From assembly GCA_036015235.1 (NCBI GenBank), contig CP107926.1, forward strand, positions 7,918,001 through 7,982,000: 64,000 nt of DNA. The letters are read 5' to 3'. This document shows, one piece after another, positions 21,433 through 30,345 of this stretch. The position numbers were made by a program, and so were the translations under genes. Numbering within the stretch: position 1 is the stretch's first letter; each line of letters starts with the position of its first letter. A model generated the notes under the pieces. That model did no database searches, had not been told where the DNA came from, and worked only from the letters and a program-made list of their open reading frames with translations. The stretch is from Streptomyces sp. NBC_00433. Its GTDB lineage: Bacteria > Actinomycetota > Actinomycetes > Streptomycetales > Streptomycetaceae.

Positions 21433-21450
21433 GGGGCGGCCGGTGGTCGG

Positions 21451-23550
21451 CTAACGCTTGGCGCGAGCCAGGTGGCCGGGGAGCCAGATTCGGTCGCCCA
21501 GATCGAGGGTGATCGCGGAGACGAGCACGGAGCGTACGACAAACGTGTCGAGCAGGACCCCGAAAGCCACGGCGAAGCCGATCTCCGCGAAGGCCACGAC
21601 GGGCAGCGTGCCGAGGACGGCGAAGGTGCCGGCGAGGACCAGGCCGGCCGAGGTGATGACGCCGCCCGTGGCGGCGAGCCCGGTGCGGACCCCTTCCCGC
21701 GTGCCCAGTGCGGCGCTCTCCTCCCGGATGCGGGTCATCAGGAAGATGTTGTAGTCGATGCCGAGGGCGACGAGGAAGACGAAGACGAAGAGCGGGAAGG
21801 CGGTGTCCTCGCCGGCGTAGCCGAAGACGTGGCGGAAGAAGACCGCGCTGACGCCGAGCGCGGCGGCGAAGGACAGCACGACCGTCGCGATCAGCACCAG
21901 CGGTGCGACGATCGCGCGCAGCAGCACCGCAAGGATGAGCATGACGACCAGCAGGATCACCGGGATGAGGAGTTTGTTGTCCCGGTTGGAGGCCTGTGCG
22001 GTGTCCTTGAGGACCGCGGTCCCACCGCCGACCTTCGCATCGGCGCCCGGGATCCGGTGGAGGGTGGTGCGGGCCTGGTCGACGGCGGTGCGGGCGGCGC
22101 CGCTGTCGGGGCGGTCGGTGAGGGTGGCCTCCAGGTAGACGTGGCCGTTCTTTTGCGGGGTGACGCCCGGCGGGGTGCCGACGGAGGCGGGGATGACGCC
22201 CGGGACGGCGCGGAGCGCGGCGGTCACCTCCACGGCGGAGTCTGCGTTGGCGATGACGACCATCGGCTGTCCGCCGCCCGCGGGGAAGAAGCGGTCCTGT
22301 ACGCGCTGGCCGACGACGGAGTCGGGGGTGTCGGTGAAGGTGTCGGCGCTGGCCAGGCCGTCGGCGTTGAGGGAGAACAGGCCGAAGGCGAGCGCGCCGA
22401 GCACGACCACGGTGGTCACCCAGACGGTGCGCGGGCGGCGGCTGATGCGCTTGCCGATGCGCGCCCACACGCCGGTCGCTGTGGGTTCCGGGCTGCCGAC
22501 GTGCGGGACGACCGGCCAGAAGACCCAGCGGCCGACGATCACCAGCAGCGCGGGGAAGAGGGTGATCATGGAGATGAGGGCGACGGCCACGCCGACCGCG
22601 GCGACCGGGCCGAGGCCGGAGGTGGAGTTCATGTCGGCGGCGAGCAGGCACAGCATGCTCAGGGCGACGGTGGCCGCGCTGGCGATGACCGCGGGGCCCG
22701 CCCGGTGCAGGGCCAGGGCCATGGCGTCGTGCCGGTCCTCGTGGCGGCGCAGCTCCTCGCGGTAGCGGGCCACCAGCAGCAGCGCGTAGTCCGTACCGGC
22801 GCCGAAGACCAGCACGGTGAGGATGCCGGCGCTCTGGGCGTTGACCACCAGGCCGCCGTGTCTGGCCAGCAGGTAGATCAGCGCCTCCGCGGTGAAGAGG
22901 GCGGCGACCACCGACAGGACGGGCAGCACGAGCAGGCTGAGGCTGCGGTAGGTGATCAGCAGGATGACGACGACCACGGCGAGCGCCGCGTAGAGGAGGG
23001 TGCCGTCGATGCCGGCGAAGGCCTTGTTGGAGTCGGCGGCATAACCGCCGGGTCCGGTGATGTGGACCTGGAGTCCGGCGGCGCCCCGGGTGGCGGTGGC
23101 CCGCAGGTCGCCCACCGCGTCCTGGACGGAGTTCCAGCCGCTCTCCTCGATGCTGATGGGCACGATGGCCTGGGCGGCACGCGGGTCGCGGGGGCGGTCG
23201 AGCAGCGGGCCGACCGTGCGGGCGCCGACGATGCCGTGTACGGTGAGCGCGCGCATCGCGGCGGTGTTCCTGCCGATCAGGGTGATGTCGGCGGGGGTGA
23301 GGCCGCCGGGCCGGGTGTAGATGATCACGGCGGGGGCGGACTCGGGGACGAACTGCTTCTGCATTTCGAGGACCTTGGTGGACTCCGCCTGGCCGGGCAG
23401 GAAGCTCGCCGCGTCGTTCTTCTCGGCGTCCATGAGCTTTTGCGCCAGCGGCGCGAGTGCCACGAGTGCGATCAGCCAGAGGACCAGCACGACCCACTTG
23501 CTGCGCCGCCCGCACACCAGGTGCGCCACTCGTCCCGCTTCGCCCGCCAT
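21451..23550 (-). CDS. MMPL/RND-family membrane transporter
   Basis: A 699-residue integral membrane protein of the MMPL type: an N-terminal membrane helix (WVVLVLWLIALVALAPLA), an external loop domain, a first bundle of helices, a second helix and external domain, and a second bundle near the C-terminus. GTDYALLL near residue 250 and GIDYNIFLMTRI near residue 600 are the paired proton-relay segments of RND pumps. Family members export lipids, siderophores or antibiotics by proton motive force. No substrate can be named from context. It diverges from rpe. The large frame open on the opposite strand is a codon-bias shadow. Confidence 0.93.
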   Translation of the reverse strand: MAGEAGRVAHLVCGRRSKWVVLVLWLIALVALAPLAQKLMDAEKNDAASFLPGQAESTKVLEMQKQFVPESAPAVIIYTRPGGLTPADITLIGRNTAAMRALTVHGIVGARTVGPLLDRPRDPRAAQAIVPISIEESGWNSVQDAVGDLRATATRGAAGLQVHITGPGGYAADSNKAFAGIDGTLLYAALAVVVVILLITYRSLSLLVLPVLSVVAALFTAEALIYLLARHGGLVVNAQSAGILTVLVFGAGTDYALLLVARYREELRRHEDRHDAMALALHRAGPAVIASAATVALSMLCLLAADMNSTSGLGPVAAVGVAVALISMITLFPALLVIVGRWVFWPVVPHVGSPEPTATGVWARIGKRISRRPRTVWVTTVVVLGALAFGLFSLNADGLASADTFTDTPDSVVGQRVQDRFFPAGGGQPMVVIANADSAVEVTAALRAVPGVIPASVGTPPGVTPQKNGHVYLEATLTDRPDSGAARTAVDQARTTLHRIPGADAKVGGGTAVLKDTAQASNRDNKLLIPVILLVVMLILAVLLRAIVAPLVLIATVVLSFAAALGVSAVFFRHVFGYAGEDTAFPLFVFVFLVALGIDYNIFLMTRIREESAALGTREGVRTGLAATGGVITSAGLVLAGTFAVLGTLPVVAFAEIGFAVAFGVLLDTFVVRSVLVSAITLDLGDRIWLPGHLARAKR

Positions 23551-23753
23551 CCGCGTGATCCCCCATGATCCGCTCGGTGGTGGCCCCCGTGCGCCCCGGC
23601 GGTGTGCGGGGTGTGGCCAGACACCAGCATTGCACCGGCGTTCGGTTCGCGCGCGGTGGTTCGGGTGGGACGCGCGGGGCCGGTCGGGCAGGGCGCCCGG
23701 GGGGCCGGGGACCGGGTTTTCCCCGGGGCCCGCGGATCTGGTTTGCTGGACGT

Positions 23754-24419
23754 ATGAGCGTGCAGATCAGCCCCAGCATCCTGTCCGCGGACTTCGCCCG
23801 GCTCGCCGAGGAGGCGAAGGCCGTCGAGGGCGCGGACTGGCTCCATGTCGACGTGATGGACAACCACTTCGTGCCCAATCTGACGCTGGGTCTGCCGGTG
23901 GTGGAGTCGCTGCGCAAGGCGACGGAGACGCCGCTGGACTGCCATCTGATGATCGAGAACGCGGACCGCTGGGCGCCGGCCTACGTCGAGGCGGGCGCGT
24001 CGTCGGTGACCTTCCACGCGGAGGCGGCCGCCGCACCGGTGCGTATCGCCAGGGAGATCCGCGCCAAGGGCGCCCGCGCCGCGATGGCGCTCAGGCCCGC
24101 GACGGCGATCGAGCCGTACGAGGACCTGCTGCCCGAACTGGACATGCTGCTGATCATGACGATCGAGCCGGGCTTCGGCGGCCAGGCGTTTCTGGACATC
24201 ATGCTGCCCAAGATCCGCCGCACCCGGGCGCTGATCGACAAGTACGGCCTGGACCTGTGGCTGCAGGTGGACGGCGGGGTGTCCAGCGAGACGATCGAGC
24301 GCTGCGCGGAGGCGGGCGCCGACAACTTCGTCGCGGGCACCGCGGTCTACGGCGCCGAGGACCCGGCGGCGGCGGTACGGGCGCTGCGCGAGCAGGCCGC
24401 CGCGGTCCACAGGCACTGA
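23754..24419 (+). CDS. rpe: Ribulose-phosphate 3-epimerase
   Basis: Interconverts ribulose-5-P and xylulose-5-P in the pentose phosphate pathway. The 221-residue TIM-barrel protein has ISPSILSADFARL at the start, the metal site HVDVMDNHFVPN near residue 32 (HxDxMD), CHLMI near residue 65, TIEPGFGGQAF near residue 136 and VDGGV near residue 174. The ATG at 23754 is the family start; only a weak GGA lies ahead of it. It sits ahead of a sugar-phosphate-responsive regulator. Confidence 0.97.
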   Translation: MSVQISPSILSADFARLAEEAKAVEGADWLHVDVMDNHFVPNLTLGLPVVESLRKATETPLDCHLMIENADRWAPAYVEAGASSVTFHAEAAAAPVRIAREIRAKGARAAMALRPATAIEPYEDLLPELDMLLIMTIEPGFGGQAFLDIMLPKIRRTRALIDKYGLDLWLQVDGGVSSETIERCAEAGADNFVAGTAVYGAEDPAAAVRALREQAAAVHRH

Positions 24420-24507
24420 CCGGGGAGCTGGGCTACGCGCCCGTAACCCCCGGCGTCTGCGAGGATGAGCGCGGAGCCGAACAGCTGGGCAACTGGGGAG
24501 AACCGAC

Positions 24508-25521
24508 GTGAGCACAGGTCGCACGCACGTGCGCATGGGCCCCGGAGAGATGGTTCAGGCAGCGGCGATGGCACGCCGCTTCTACCTGGAGGGCAAGTCC
24601 AAGATCCAGATCGCCGAGGAGTTCGGGGTCAGCCGTTTCAAGGTGGCCCGGGTGCTGGAGACGGCGCTGGAGCGCGAGCTGGTCAGAATCGAGATCCGGG
24701 TCCCCGCGGAGCTGGACGCCGAGCGCTCCGACGCGCTGCGCGCGCACTACGGGCTGCGGCACGCGGTCGTCGTGCAGACCCCGGCGGACCAGGCCGACGC
24801 GCCCGACCCGGAGAATCTGGGCGGGGTCGCCGCCGGCCTGCTCGGCGAGCTGGTCGCCGACGGCGATGTGCTGGGCCTGGCCTGGGGCCGCTCGATCATC
24901 ACCATGGCCAACGCCCTGGACCGGCTCGCCCCCTGCACGGTCGTCCAGCTCACCGGCGTCTACGACGTCGGCACCGCGGAGCGCGGCTCGGTCGAGGCGG
25001 TGCGCACCGCGGCGGCTGTCTCCGGCGGCGAGGCGCACCCGCTGTACGCCCCGATGGTGCTCGCCGACCCGGCCACCGCGGCGGCACTGCGCGCCCAGAG
25101 CGGTATCGCCGCGGCCATGGGCTACTACGACAAGGTGACCGTCGCGGTGGTGTCGGTCGGCTCGTGGGAGGCCGGGGTGTCCACCGTCCACGACGCGCTC
25201 ACCGACGCCGAGCGCGAGCACTACGCCGGGCTCGGGGTGGCCGCCGAGATGTCCTCGCACCTCTTCGACTCGCAGGGCCGCAGGGTGGGCCGCGACCTGG
25301 GCGAGAGGTGCATCACCGTCGACGCGGACCGGCTGCGCCGCATCCCCGAGGTGCTGGCCATCGCGGGCGGTACGCGCAAGGCCGCCGCGATCGACGCGGT
25401 GCTGCGCTCCGGGCTGGTCACCAGCCTGGTCACCGACACCGCGGCCGCCGAGCAGCTGCTGCGCTCCACCGCGGCAGCGCGCCGCCCCGCCCTGGACCGC
25501 GCCGACCCCGACGGTTCCTGA
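24508..25521 (+). CDS. SorC/DeoR-type sugar-binding transcriptional regulator
   Basis: A 337-residue cytoplasmic regulator with an N-terminal HTH (residues about 28-52, GKSKIQIAEEFGVSRFKVAR) and a C-terminal SorC sugar-phosphate-binding domain with GLAWGRSI near residue 130. The GTG at 24508 follows GGGGAG at 24495-24500. Family members respond to phosphorylated sugars and control carbohydrate or central-carbon genes. The position after rpe suggests a link with pentose phosphates, but the target genes cannot be told from sequence. Confidence 0.92.
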   Translation: MSTGRTHVRMGPGEMVQAAAMARRFYLEGKSKIQIAEEFGVSRFKVARVLETALERELVRIEIRVPAELDAERSDALRAHYGLRHAVVVQTPADQADAPDPENLGGVAAGLLGELVADGDVLGLAWGRSIITMANALDRLAPCTVVQLTGVYDVGTAERGSVEAVRTAAAVSGGEAHPLYAPMVLADPATAAALRAQSGIAAAMGYYDKVTVAVVSVGSWEAGVSTVHDALTDAEREHYAGLGVAAEMSSHLFDSQGRRVGRDLGERCITVDADRLRRIPEVLAIAGGTRKAAAIDAVLRSGLVTSLVTDTAAAEQLLRSTAAARRPALDRADPDGS

Positions 25522-25586
25522 GAGCGCTCCGCGAGCCCCGGGCGCGCTGCCGCGCCGCAGGCGACCTGCTGTGGCAGCATCGGCGC

Positions 25587-25886
25587 ATGCGCGTCCTCGA
25601 CCTGACCGGCGTCGGCGACCGGCAGGCGTTCATGGATCGGTGCGTCGCCGACCTGGGCCTGCCCGAGTGGTTCGGCCGCAACTGGGACGCCCTCGCCGAC
25701 TGCCTCACCGACCTGTCGTGGTGGCCGGTGGAGCCCGGCGGGCGCCGCCGTCTGCACGTCAGGGGCTGGCAGGACTACTCGGTGACCCTGCCGCGGGAAT
25801 GGCGGATCGTGAGGGACATCCTGCGGGACGCCGAGCTGTTCTGGCGCGACACCGACACCGAGCTGGCGGTCGTGCTGGAGGAGTGA
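25587..25886 (+). CDS. Barstar-family (ribonuclease inhibitor-like) protein
   Basis: A 99-residue protein with the barstar signature FGRNWDALADCLTDL at residues about 33-47, after which the family has its RNase-contact helix. Barstar proteins inhibit secreted barnase-type RNases, but no barnase gene is present in this window, so it may act on an RNase encoded elsewhere or have another role. The ATG at 25587 is the only sensible start. It is the last conserved gene before the accessory island. Confidence 0.9.
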   Translation: MRVLDLTGVGDRQAFMDRCVADLGLPEWFGRNWDALADCLTDLSWWPVEPGGRRRLHVRGWQDYSVTLPREWRIVRDILRDAELFWRDTDTELAVVLEE

Positions 25887-25914
25887 CCGGGGGAGCGCCG
25901 GGAGGCCGGCTGGA

Positions 25915-26047
25915 GGATCGAACAGCCGGCGGCGCGGGAGTGCTCGATGACGGCGAAGACGTACAGGCGTGCTCCGGTCAGGGAGCGGGTTTCGAAGAAG
26001 TCGCAGGCGAGCAGGACGCCTGCCTGACCGCGAAGGAAGTCCGGCCG
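25915..26047 (-). pseudogene. Fragment of a DDE integrase (rve-type transposase)
   Basis: Read on the minus strand, 26038 downwards gives FLRGQAGVLLACDFFETRSL and TGARLYVFAVIEH, the typical core of IS-type integrases around the first catalytic Asp (LACDFF) and the RLYVFAVIEH strand. After that the similarity stops within about 10 residues, and there is no start codon or second and third catalytic acid. This is a short internal remnant. It marks the left edge of the accessory region, between the barstar gene and the xylanase. Confidence 0.75.
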
Positions 26048-26050
26048 GCT

Positions 26051-26080
26051 GCCCCGCCACCGGTAGGACGGTGACGGGGC
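26051..26080 (-). terminator. Terminator downstream of the GH11 xylanase gene
   Basis: GCCCCGCCACCG at 26051-26062 and CGGTGACGGGGC at 26069-26080 form a 12-bp stem with one mismatch and a 6-base loop, 20 bp beyond the xylanase stop. Confidence 0.7.
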
Positions 26081-26100
26081 AGCCGCGCGTCAGCGGAGGT

Positions 26101-27246
26101 TCAGTGGGTGGTGCAGACGAGCGACGGGGCGCCGTTGCTGCCCGAGTAGTTGGCGTTGAACCCGAATGTTGTACTCGCGCCGGCCCCCACGGCGCCGTTG
26201 TAGCTCGCGTTGTTCACCGTCACCGTGTTGCCGGACTGGGTGTAGCTGCCGTTCCACAGGTTGCTGACGGTCTGGTTGCCGGGGAAGGTCAACTTCACGC
26301 TCCAGCCGTTGATGCCGGCGGAGCCGTTGTTCTTGACGTTCACCGCTCCCGTGAAGCCGGCGCCCCAGTCGGAGGAGTTGGCGAAGGTCGCGGTGCACCC
26401 GCTGCCGCCGGTACCGCCGGTCGTGCCACCGGTCGTACTGCCGCCGGTGCCGCCGCCCGTGGTACCGCCGGTCGTGCCCCCGGTCGTGCCCCCGGTCGTG
26501 GTGCTGCCCGTGGTACCGCCGATGGTGCCCCCGGTCGTGCCGCCGCTGCTGCTGCCGACGGTGATGTTGGAGCTGCCGGAGGATCCGTAGCCCTCGGTGG
26601 CCAGGATCTGGTAGTTCGGGGTGCCGAGGTTCAGGCCGGCTTGGGCCCAGGCGTTGAAGAAGTTGGACACGGTGATGGTGCCGCCGGTGCGCTTGGCCTG
26701 GCGGATGGCCCAGTACTGGTAGAACGTCGCGGTGCCCTGGATGGAGGGCTGGTTGACGCGCTGCGTCCGGTACAGGTCGTACGTGCTGCCGTCGCTGGAG
26801 ACCGAGCCCAGCCGGGAGGAGCCGGAACTGGGGTTGTAGTTCCCGTAGTTGTCGACGATGTAGTACTCGATGAGCGGGTTGGTGGTCCAGCCGTACAGCG
26901 ACAGGTAGCAGTTGCCGTTGCAGTTCCAGGAGCCCGAGTAGGTCACGGGCGCGGTGTTGCCCGGGTTCCAGCCCTTGCCGGCCACGAAGTTGGTCACGTT
27001 GTTCCACTGGGTGCTGTACTGGCCGCCGGAGCCCATGGTCATGGAGGCCTGGCCGCTGTTCTGGCTCCAGAACGAGTAGAAGTACCCGTTGTTGGTGCCG
27101 GTGCTGTTCGAGTTGACGGTCGTGTCGGCCTGAGCCGCGCCGGGCAGTGCGAAGGCGACCATGACCGCCGCCGCCGCGGCGACAAGGCCTCGGACGGCGG
27201 CCAGGATGGTGCGTCTGCGACGCGTCTGGTGAGTCGGTGTTCTCAT
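26101..27246 (-). CDS. Secreted endo-1,4-beta-xylanase, GH11 with CBM2
   Basis: Hydrolyses the xylan backbone outside the cell. The 381-residue protein has a signal peptide (residues 1-40, RRRR then AAAAAVMVAFALPGAAQA), a GH11 jelly-roll (about 41-230) with nucleophile Glu127 in LIEYYIVD and acid/base Glu218 in ATEGYG, a Gly/Thr repeat linker (about 234-282), and a CBM2 module (284-381) bounded by Cys284 and a Cys near the end. The ATG at 27246 follows AGGAGAGA on the minus strand and sits exactly at the signal peptide, so the open frame up to 27531 is not used. The arginine run could suit Sec or Tat export. Confidence 0.95.
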   Translation of the reverse strand: MRTPTHQTRRRRTILAAVRGLVAAAAAVMVAFALPGAAQADTTVNSNSTGTNNGYFYSFWSQNSGQASMTMGSGGQYSTQWNNVTNFVAGKGWNPGNTAPVTYSGSWNCNGNCYLSLYGWTTNPLIEYYIVDNYGNYNPSSGSSRLGSVSSDGSTYDLYRTQRVNQPSIQGTATFYQYWAIRQAKRTGGTITVSNFFNAWAQAGLNLGTPNYQILATEGYGSSGSSNITVGSSSGGTTGGTIGGTTGSTTTGGTTGGTTGGTTGGGTGGSTTGGTTGGTGGSGCTATFANSSDWGAGFTGAVNVKNNGSAGINGWSVKLTFPGNQTVSNLWNGSYTQSGNTVTVNNASYNGAVGAGASTTFGFNANYSGSNGAPSLVCTTH

Positions 27247-27427
27247 GGGGTGTTCTCTCCTGTGGGCGTGGGGGGCAGCTGCATGCCGTGGTCCCCGTCG
27301 CCGCAGGCCCGGTGACCTGGGCGGCAGGGGCATGACATGCACTCCGGCCGCCAGGAGTACGGCGACCGGAGGACCAGGCCGATGTGCGGCCCGGATCGCC
27401 GGCGACTGGTCACCGGCGATGCCGAAC

Positions 27428-27480
27428 AGTCTGATCCCCGCTCCCGGAGTGTCAACACTTTCGGTAGATATTTCGAATCT
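27428..27480 (-). promoter_or_regulatory. Predicted promoter and upstream repeat of the GH11 gene
   Basis: On the minus strand a perfect TTGACA (plus 27450-27455) is followed after 16 bp by CAGACT (plus 27428-27433). Directly upstream (27456-27480) lies an AT-rich stretch with two CGAAA/TTTCG copies and the palindrome TTCGAA at 27472-27477, a plausible operator for xylan- or sugar-responsive control. The leader would be about 175 bases. The gap 27247-27746 holds this promoter, the leader and one doubtful small ORF. Confidence 0.6.
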
Positions 27481-27503
27481 TTCTGCCGCCTGTGAGTTCC
27501 CGG

Positions 27504-27689
27504 CTAAGGAACTTCGCCGATCAGAGACCACGCCTGGCGGCCTATGTCCGTCTGGCTGCTCGACTCGCCTGCAAGGCGAAGAATGTGACTGCCGTCGGGG
27601 AGCGCTGCCGCGACGAAAGTTTCGAGGTCGAGGTCCTCGTCGGCGCCGGCTGACGCGCAGGTGAAGTCCTCACCCGGTCGACGCTCCAC
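27504..27689 (-). CDS. Possible small protein, unknown
   Basis: A 61-residue frame from GTG at 27689 with an acidic DEDLDLETFVAAALPDG core and high GC at third positions. There is no clear ribosome site, and I do not recognise it. It lies between the divergent GH11 promoter and the UvrA2 gene and may be a remnant or not a gene. Confidence 0.22.
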   Translation of the reverse strand: MERRPGEDFTCASAGADEDLDLETFVAAALPDGSHILRLAGESSSQTDIGRQAWSLIGEVP

Positions 27690-27746
27690 GACGGAGCTCG
27701 CGGCGCCTGTCGCGCGGTTTCCGGTGCGATGGGGTAGTCAGGAACG

Positions 27747-30215
27747 GTGGACAAGGACGCGACCGACCCCTTCGTGCATGTCCGGGGCGCCAGTGAGAAC
27801 AACCTGCGGAACATCGATGTCGACGTTCCGCGGGACGCGATGGTGGCCTTCACCGGCGTCTCCGGTTCGGGCAAGTCCTCGCTCGCGTTCGGCACGCTCT
27901 ACGCGGAGGCCCAGCGGCGCTACTTCGAGTCCGTGGCACCGTACGCCCGAAGGCTGTTGCAACAGGTCGGCGCACCGCACGTGCAGGAGATCACCGGACT
28001 GCCACCGGCCGTGGCCCTGCAGCAGCGACGCGGGTCGCCCAGCTCGCGCTCGACGGTCGGCACCATCACCACGCTGTCCAACCTGCTGCGCATGCTGTAC
28101 TCCCGCGCCGGCACCTATCCGCCCGGGGCCGCACGGCTGGAGGCCGAGTCGTTCTCGCCCAACACCGCGGCCGGCGCCTGCCCGGAGTGCCACGGACTGG
28201 GCGTCGTGCACGACGTCGACGAGGACCTGCTCGTCCCTGACCCCTCGCTGAGCATCCGCGAGGGGGCGATCGCCGCCTGGCCGGGCGCCTGGCAGGGCGC
28301 CAACCTGCGCAGTGTCGTGAGCGGCCTGGGGATCGACATCGACCGACCGTGGCGCAGGCTCAGGAAGAAGGACCGGGACTGGCTGCTGTACACCGATGAG
28401 CAGCCCTCCGTGTACATCGAGCCGGAGGAGGACCGCGTCGACTACGGCTACCAGGGCAGGTTCTGGAGCGCGCGCAAGCACGTCATGCACGTCCTCGCCG
28501 ATTCCAAGAGCGACAAGATGCGCGAACGGGCGCTCCGGTTCGTCAGGAGTGTGCCCTGCCCCGAGTGTCACGGCAGCGGACTGCGGCCCGAGGCGCTCGC
28601 CGTGACCTTCGCCGGACGTTCCATCGCCGAGATCAACGCGATGCCGCTCACCGAGGTCGTGGCGCTGCTGCGGCCCGTCGCGGGGCGGTCCGAGGCCGAC
28701 GCCACCACCTCGACCGCCCGATCCGGGGAGACGACCGAGGTCGCGGTCCGGATCTGCGGCGATCTGGCCGCGCGGGTCGACGTCCTGCTCGGCCTGGGCC
28801 TCGGATATCTCAGCCTCGGGCGCCGCTCGACGACCCTGTCGCCCGGCGAGGCGCAGCGCCTGCGGATCGCCACCCAGCTGCGCTCGGGGCTGTTCGGCGT
28901 CGTCTACGTCCTCGACGAACCCTCCGCGGGCCTGCACCCGGCCGACGCGGAACCGCTGCTGGACGTGCTGGACCGCCTCAAGGCGGCGGGCAACACGCTG
29001 TTCGTCGTGGAGCACGACATGGACGTGGTACGGCGGGCGGACTGGGTGGTGGACATCGGCCCCGGCGCGGGCGAGGGCGGCGGACGGGTGCTCTACAGCG
29101 GCCCGGTCGCCGGTCTTGAGCGGGTCGGGGAGTCGGCCACGAGCCAGTACCTGTTCGGGCGCGCCCAGCCGCTCGAACACCGCCCGCGCACACCGCACGG
29201 CTGGCTGCACCTGAGCGGCGTCTCCCGCCACAATCTGCACGGCGTGTCCGTCGACGTACCGCTCTGCGTACTGACGGCGGTGACGGGCGTGTCCGGTTCC
29301 GGGAAGTCGACGCTGGTGACGCAGGTGCTCGCCGAGGTCGTCCGCGGCCACCTCGGACTCGTACCCGAGGAGCCCGACGAGGCGCAGTTGGAGGTCGACG
29401 TCCAGGACGCTTCGGGGGTCGAGTCGTTCGACCGGCTGGTCCGAGTCGACCAACGGCCCATCGGCCGGACTCCCCGGTCCAACCTGGCCACGTACACGGG
29501 GATGTTCGACGCGGTGCGCAAGCTGTACGCGGCGACGGACGAGGCCAGGGCGCGCGGCTACTCGGCCGGGCGGTTCTCCTTCAACGTGCCCGAAGGGCGG
29601 TGCGAGACCTGCCAGGGCGAAGGATTCGTCGCGGTGGAACTGCTGTTCCTGCCCGGCACCTACGCCCCGTGCCCGACCTGCCAGGGCGCCCGCTACAACG
29701 CCGAAACGCTGGAAGTCACCTACCGCGGCAAGAACATCGCACAAGTGCTGGGGCTGTCCGTCGACGACGCCGCCACGTTCCTGTCCGCCGTCCCGGCCGC
29801 CTCCCGCAGTCTGGAGACGTTGCGCGAGGTGGGACTGGGATACCTGCGGCTGGGGCAGCCCGCGACGGAACTCAGCGGCGGTGAGGCGCAACGCATCAAA
29901 CTGGCCACCGAACTGCAGCGAGCCCGCCGCGGGCACGCGCTCTACCTGCTCGACGAGCCCACGGCGGGACTGCACCCCTCGGACATCGCGCTGCTGCTGC
30001 GACAGCTGCACCGGCTCGTCGACGCCGGCAACACGGTCGTCCTCGTCGAGCACGACCTCGACACGATCGCCACCGCCGACTGGGTCGTCGACCTCGGGCC
30101 GGGCGGCGGCGACGCGGGCGGGCGGGTGGTCGCGGCGGGCACGCCGGCCCACGTGGCGAAGGCCCGCCACAGCGCCACCGCGCCCTATCTCGCGGCCCGG
30201 CTCGCGCGCTCCTGA
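27747..30215 (+). CDS. UvrA2-like class II ABC ATPase
   Basis: An 822-residue cytosolic ABC-type DNA-damage or drug-resistance ATPase. It has two nucleotide-binding halves: Walker A FTGVSGSGKSSL near residue 35 and VTGVSGSGKSTL near residue 515, signatures LSPGEAQRLR and LSGGEAQRIK. Zinc motifs are CPEC near residues 146 and 271, and CETC and CPTC near 620-645. It is about 130-150 residues shorter than UvrA and lacks the UvrB-binding insertion, as in UvrA2/DrrC proteins that protect against DNA-binding drugs. The GTG at 27747 has AGGAA only two bases ahead. It lies between two xylan-degradation genes with no clear functional link to them. Confidence 0.92.
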   Translation: MDKDATDPFVHVRGASENNLRNIDVDVPRDAMVAFTGVSGSGKSSLAFGTLYAEAQRRYFESVAPYARRLLQQVGAPHVQEITGLPPAVALQQRRGSPSSRSTVGTITTLSNLLRMLYSRAGTYPPGAARLEAESFSPNTAAGACPECHGLGVVHDVDEDLLVPDPSLSIREGAIAAWPGAWQGANLRSVVSGLGIDIDRPWRRLRKKDRDWLLYTDEQPSVYIEPEEDRVDYGYQGRFWSARKHVMHVLADSKSDKMRERALRFVRSVPCPECHGSGLRPEALAVTFAGRSIAEINAMPLTEVVALLRPVAGRSEADATTSTARSGETTEVAVRICGDLAARVDVLLGLGLGYLSLGRRSTTLSPGEAQRLRIATQLRSGLFGVVYVLDEPSAGLHPADAEPLLDVLDRLKAAGNTLFVVEHDMDVVRRADWVVDIGPGAGEGGGRVLYSGPVAGLERVGESATSQYLFGRAQPLEHRPRTPHGWLHLSGVSRHNLHGVSVDVPLCVLTAVTGVSGSGKSTLVTQVLAEVVRGHLGLVPEEPDEAQLEVDVQDASGVESFDRLVRVDQRPIGRTPRSNLATYTGMFDAVRKLYAATDEARARGYSAGRFSFNVPEGRCETCQGEGFVAVELLFLPGTYAPCPTCQGARYNAETLEVTYRGKNIAQVLGLSVDDAATFLSAVPAASRSLETLREVGLGYLRLGQPATELSGGEAQRIKLATELQRARRGHALYLLDEPTAGLHPSDIALLLRQLHRLVDAGNTVVLVEHDLDTIATADWVVDLGPGGGDAGGRVVAAGTPAHVAKARHSATAPYLAARLARS

Positions 30216-30259
30216 CGACAGCGCGAAGGCTGAGCACCGGCCGCCGGGTTCGGCGCGAC

Positions 30260-30303
30260 GGCCGCTGCGCGCGGCCGATTGAAGGTTGTCCCGTCATCGG
30301 CCG
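30260..30303. terminator. Overlapping hairpins between convergent UvrA2 and GH8 genes
   Basis: GGCCGC at 30260-30265 pairs with GCGGCC at 30271-30276. An alternative stem joins CGGCCGAT (30273-30280) with ATCGGCCG (30296-30303). Either could terminate transcription from both sides. Confidence 0.55.
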
Positions 30304-30345
30304 TCCGCGCCGCGCCCGAGGCGTCGGCCGCGGCGGATCGTCGGA

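Noticed and set aside
21376..23568. A 730-codon open frame opposite the MMPL gene
   Set aside because: It is rich in Gly/Asp/Arg/Glu without hydrophobic cores and is the reverse-strand shadow of a GC-rich gene that has clear membrane helices and motifs.
25587..25886. Barnase/barstar-type toxin-antitoxin pair
   Set aside because: No barnase-like or other small RNase gene lies beside the barstar-like gene.
27247..27531. Extended N-terminus of the GH11 xylanase
   Set aside because: The signal peptide starts at 27246 with a good ribosome site, and the promoter and operator-like DNA lie inside the extension.
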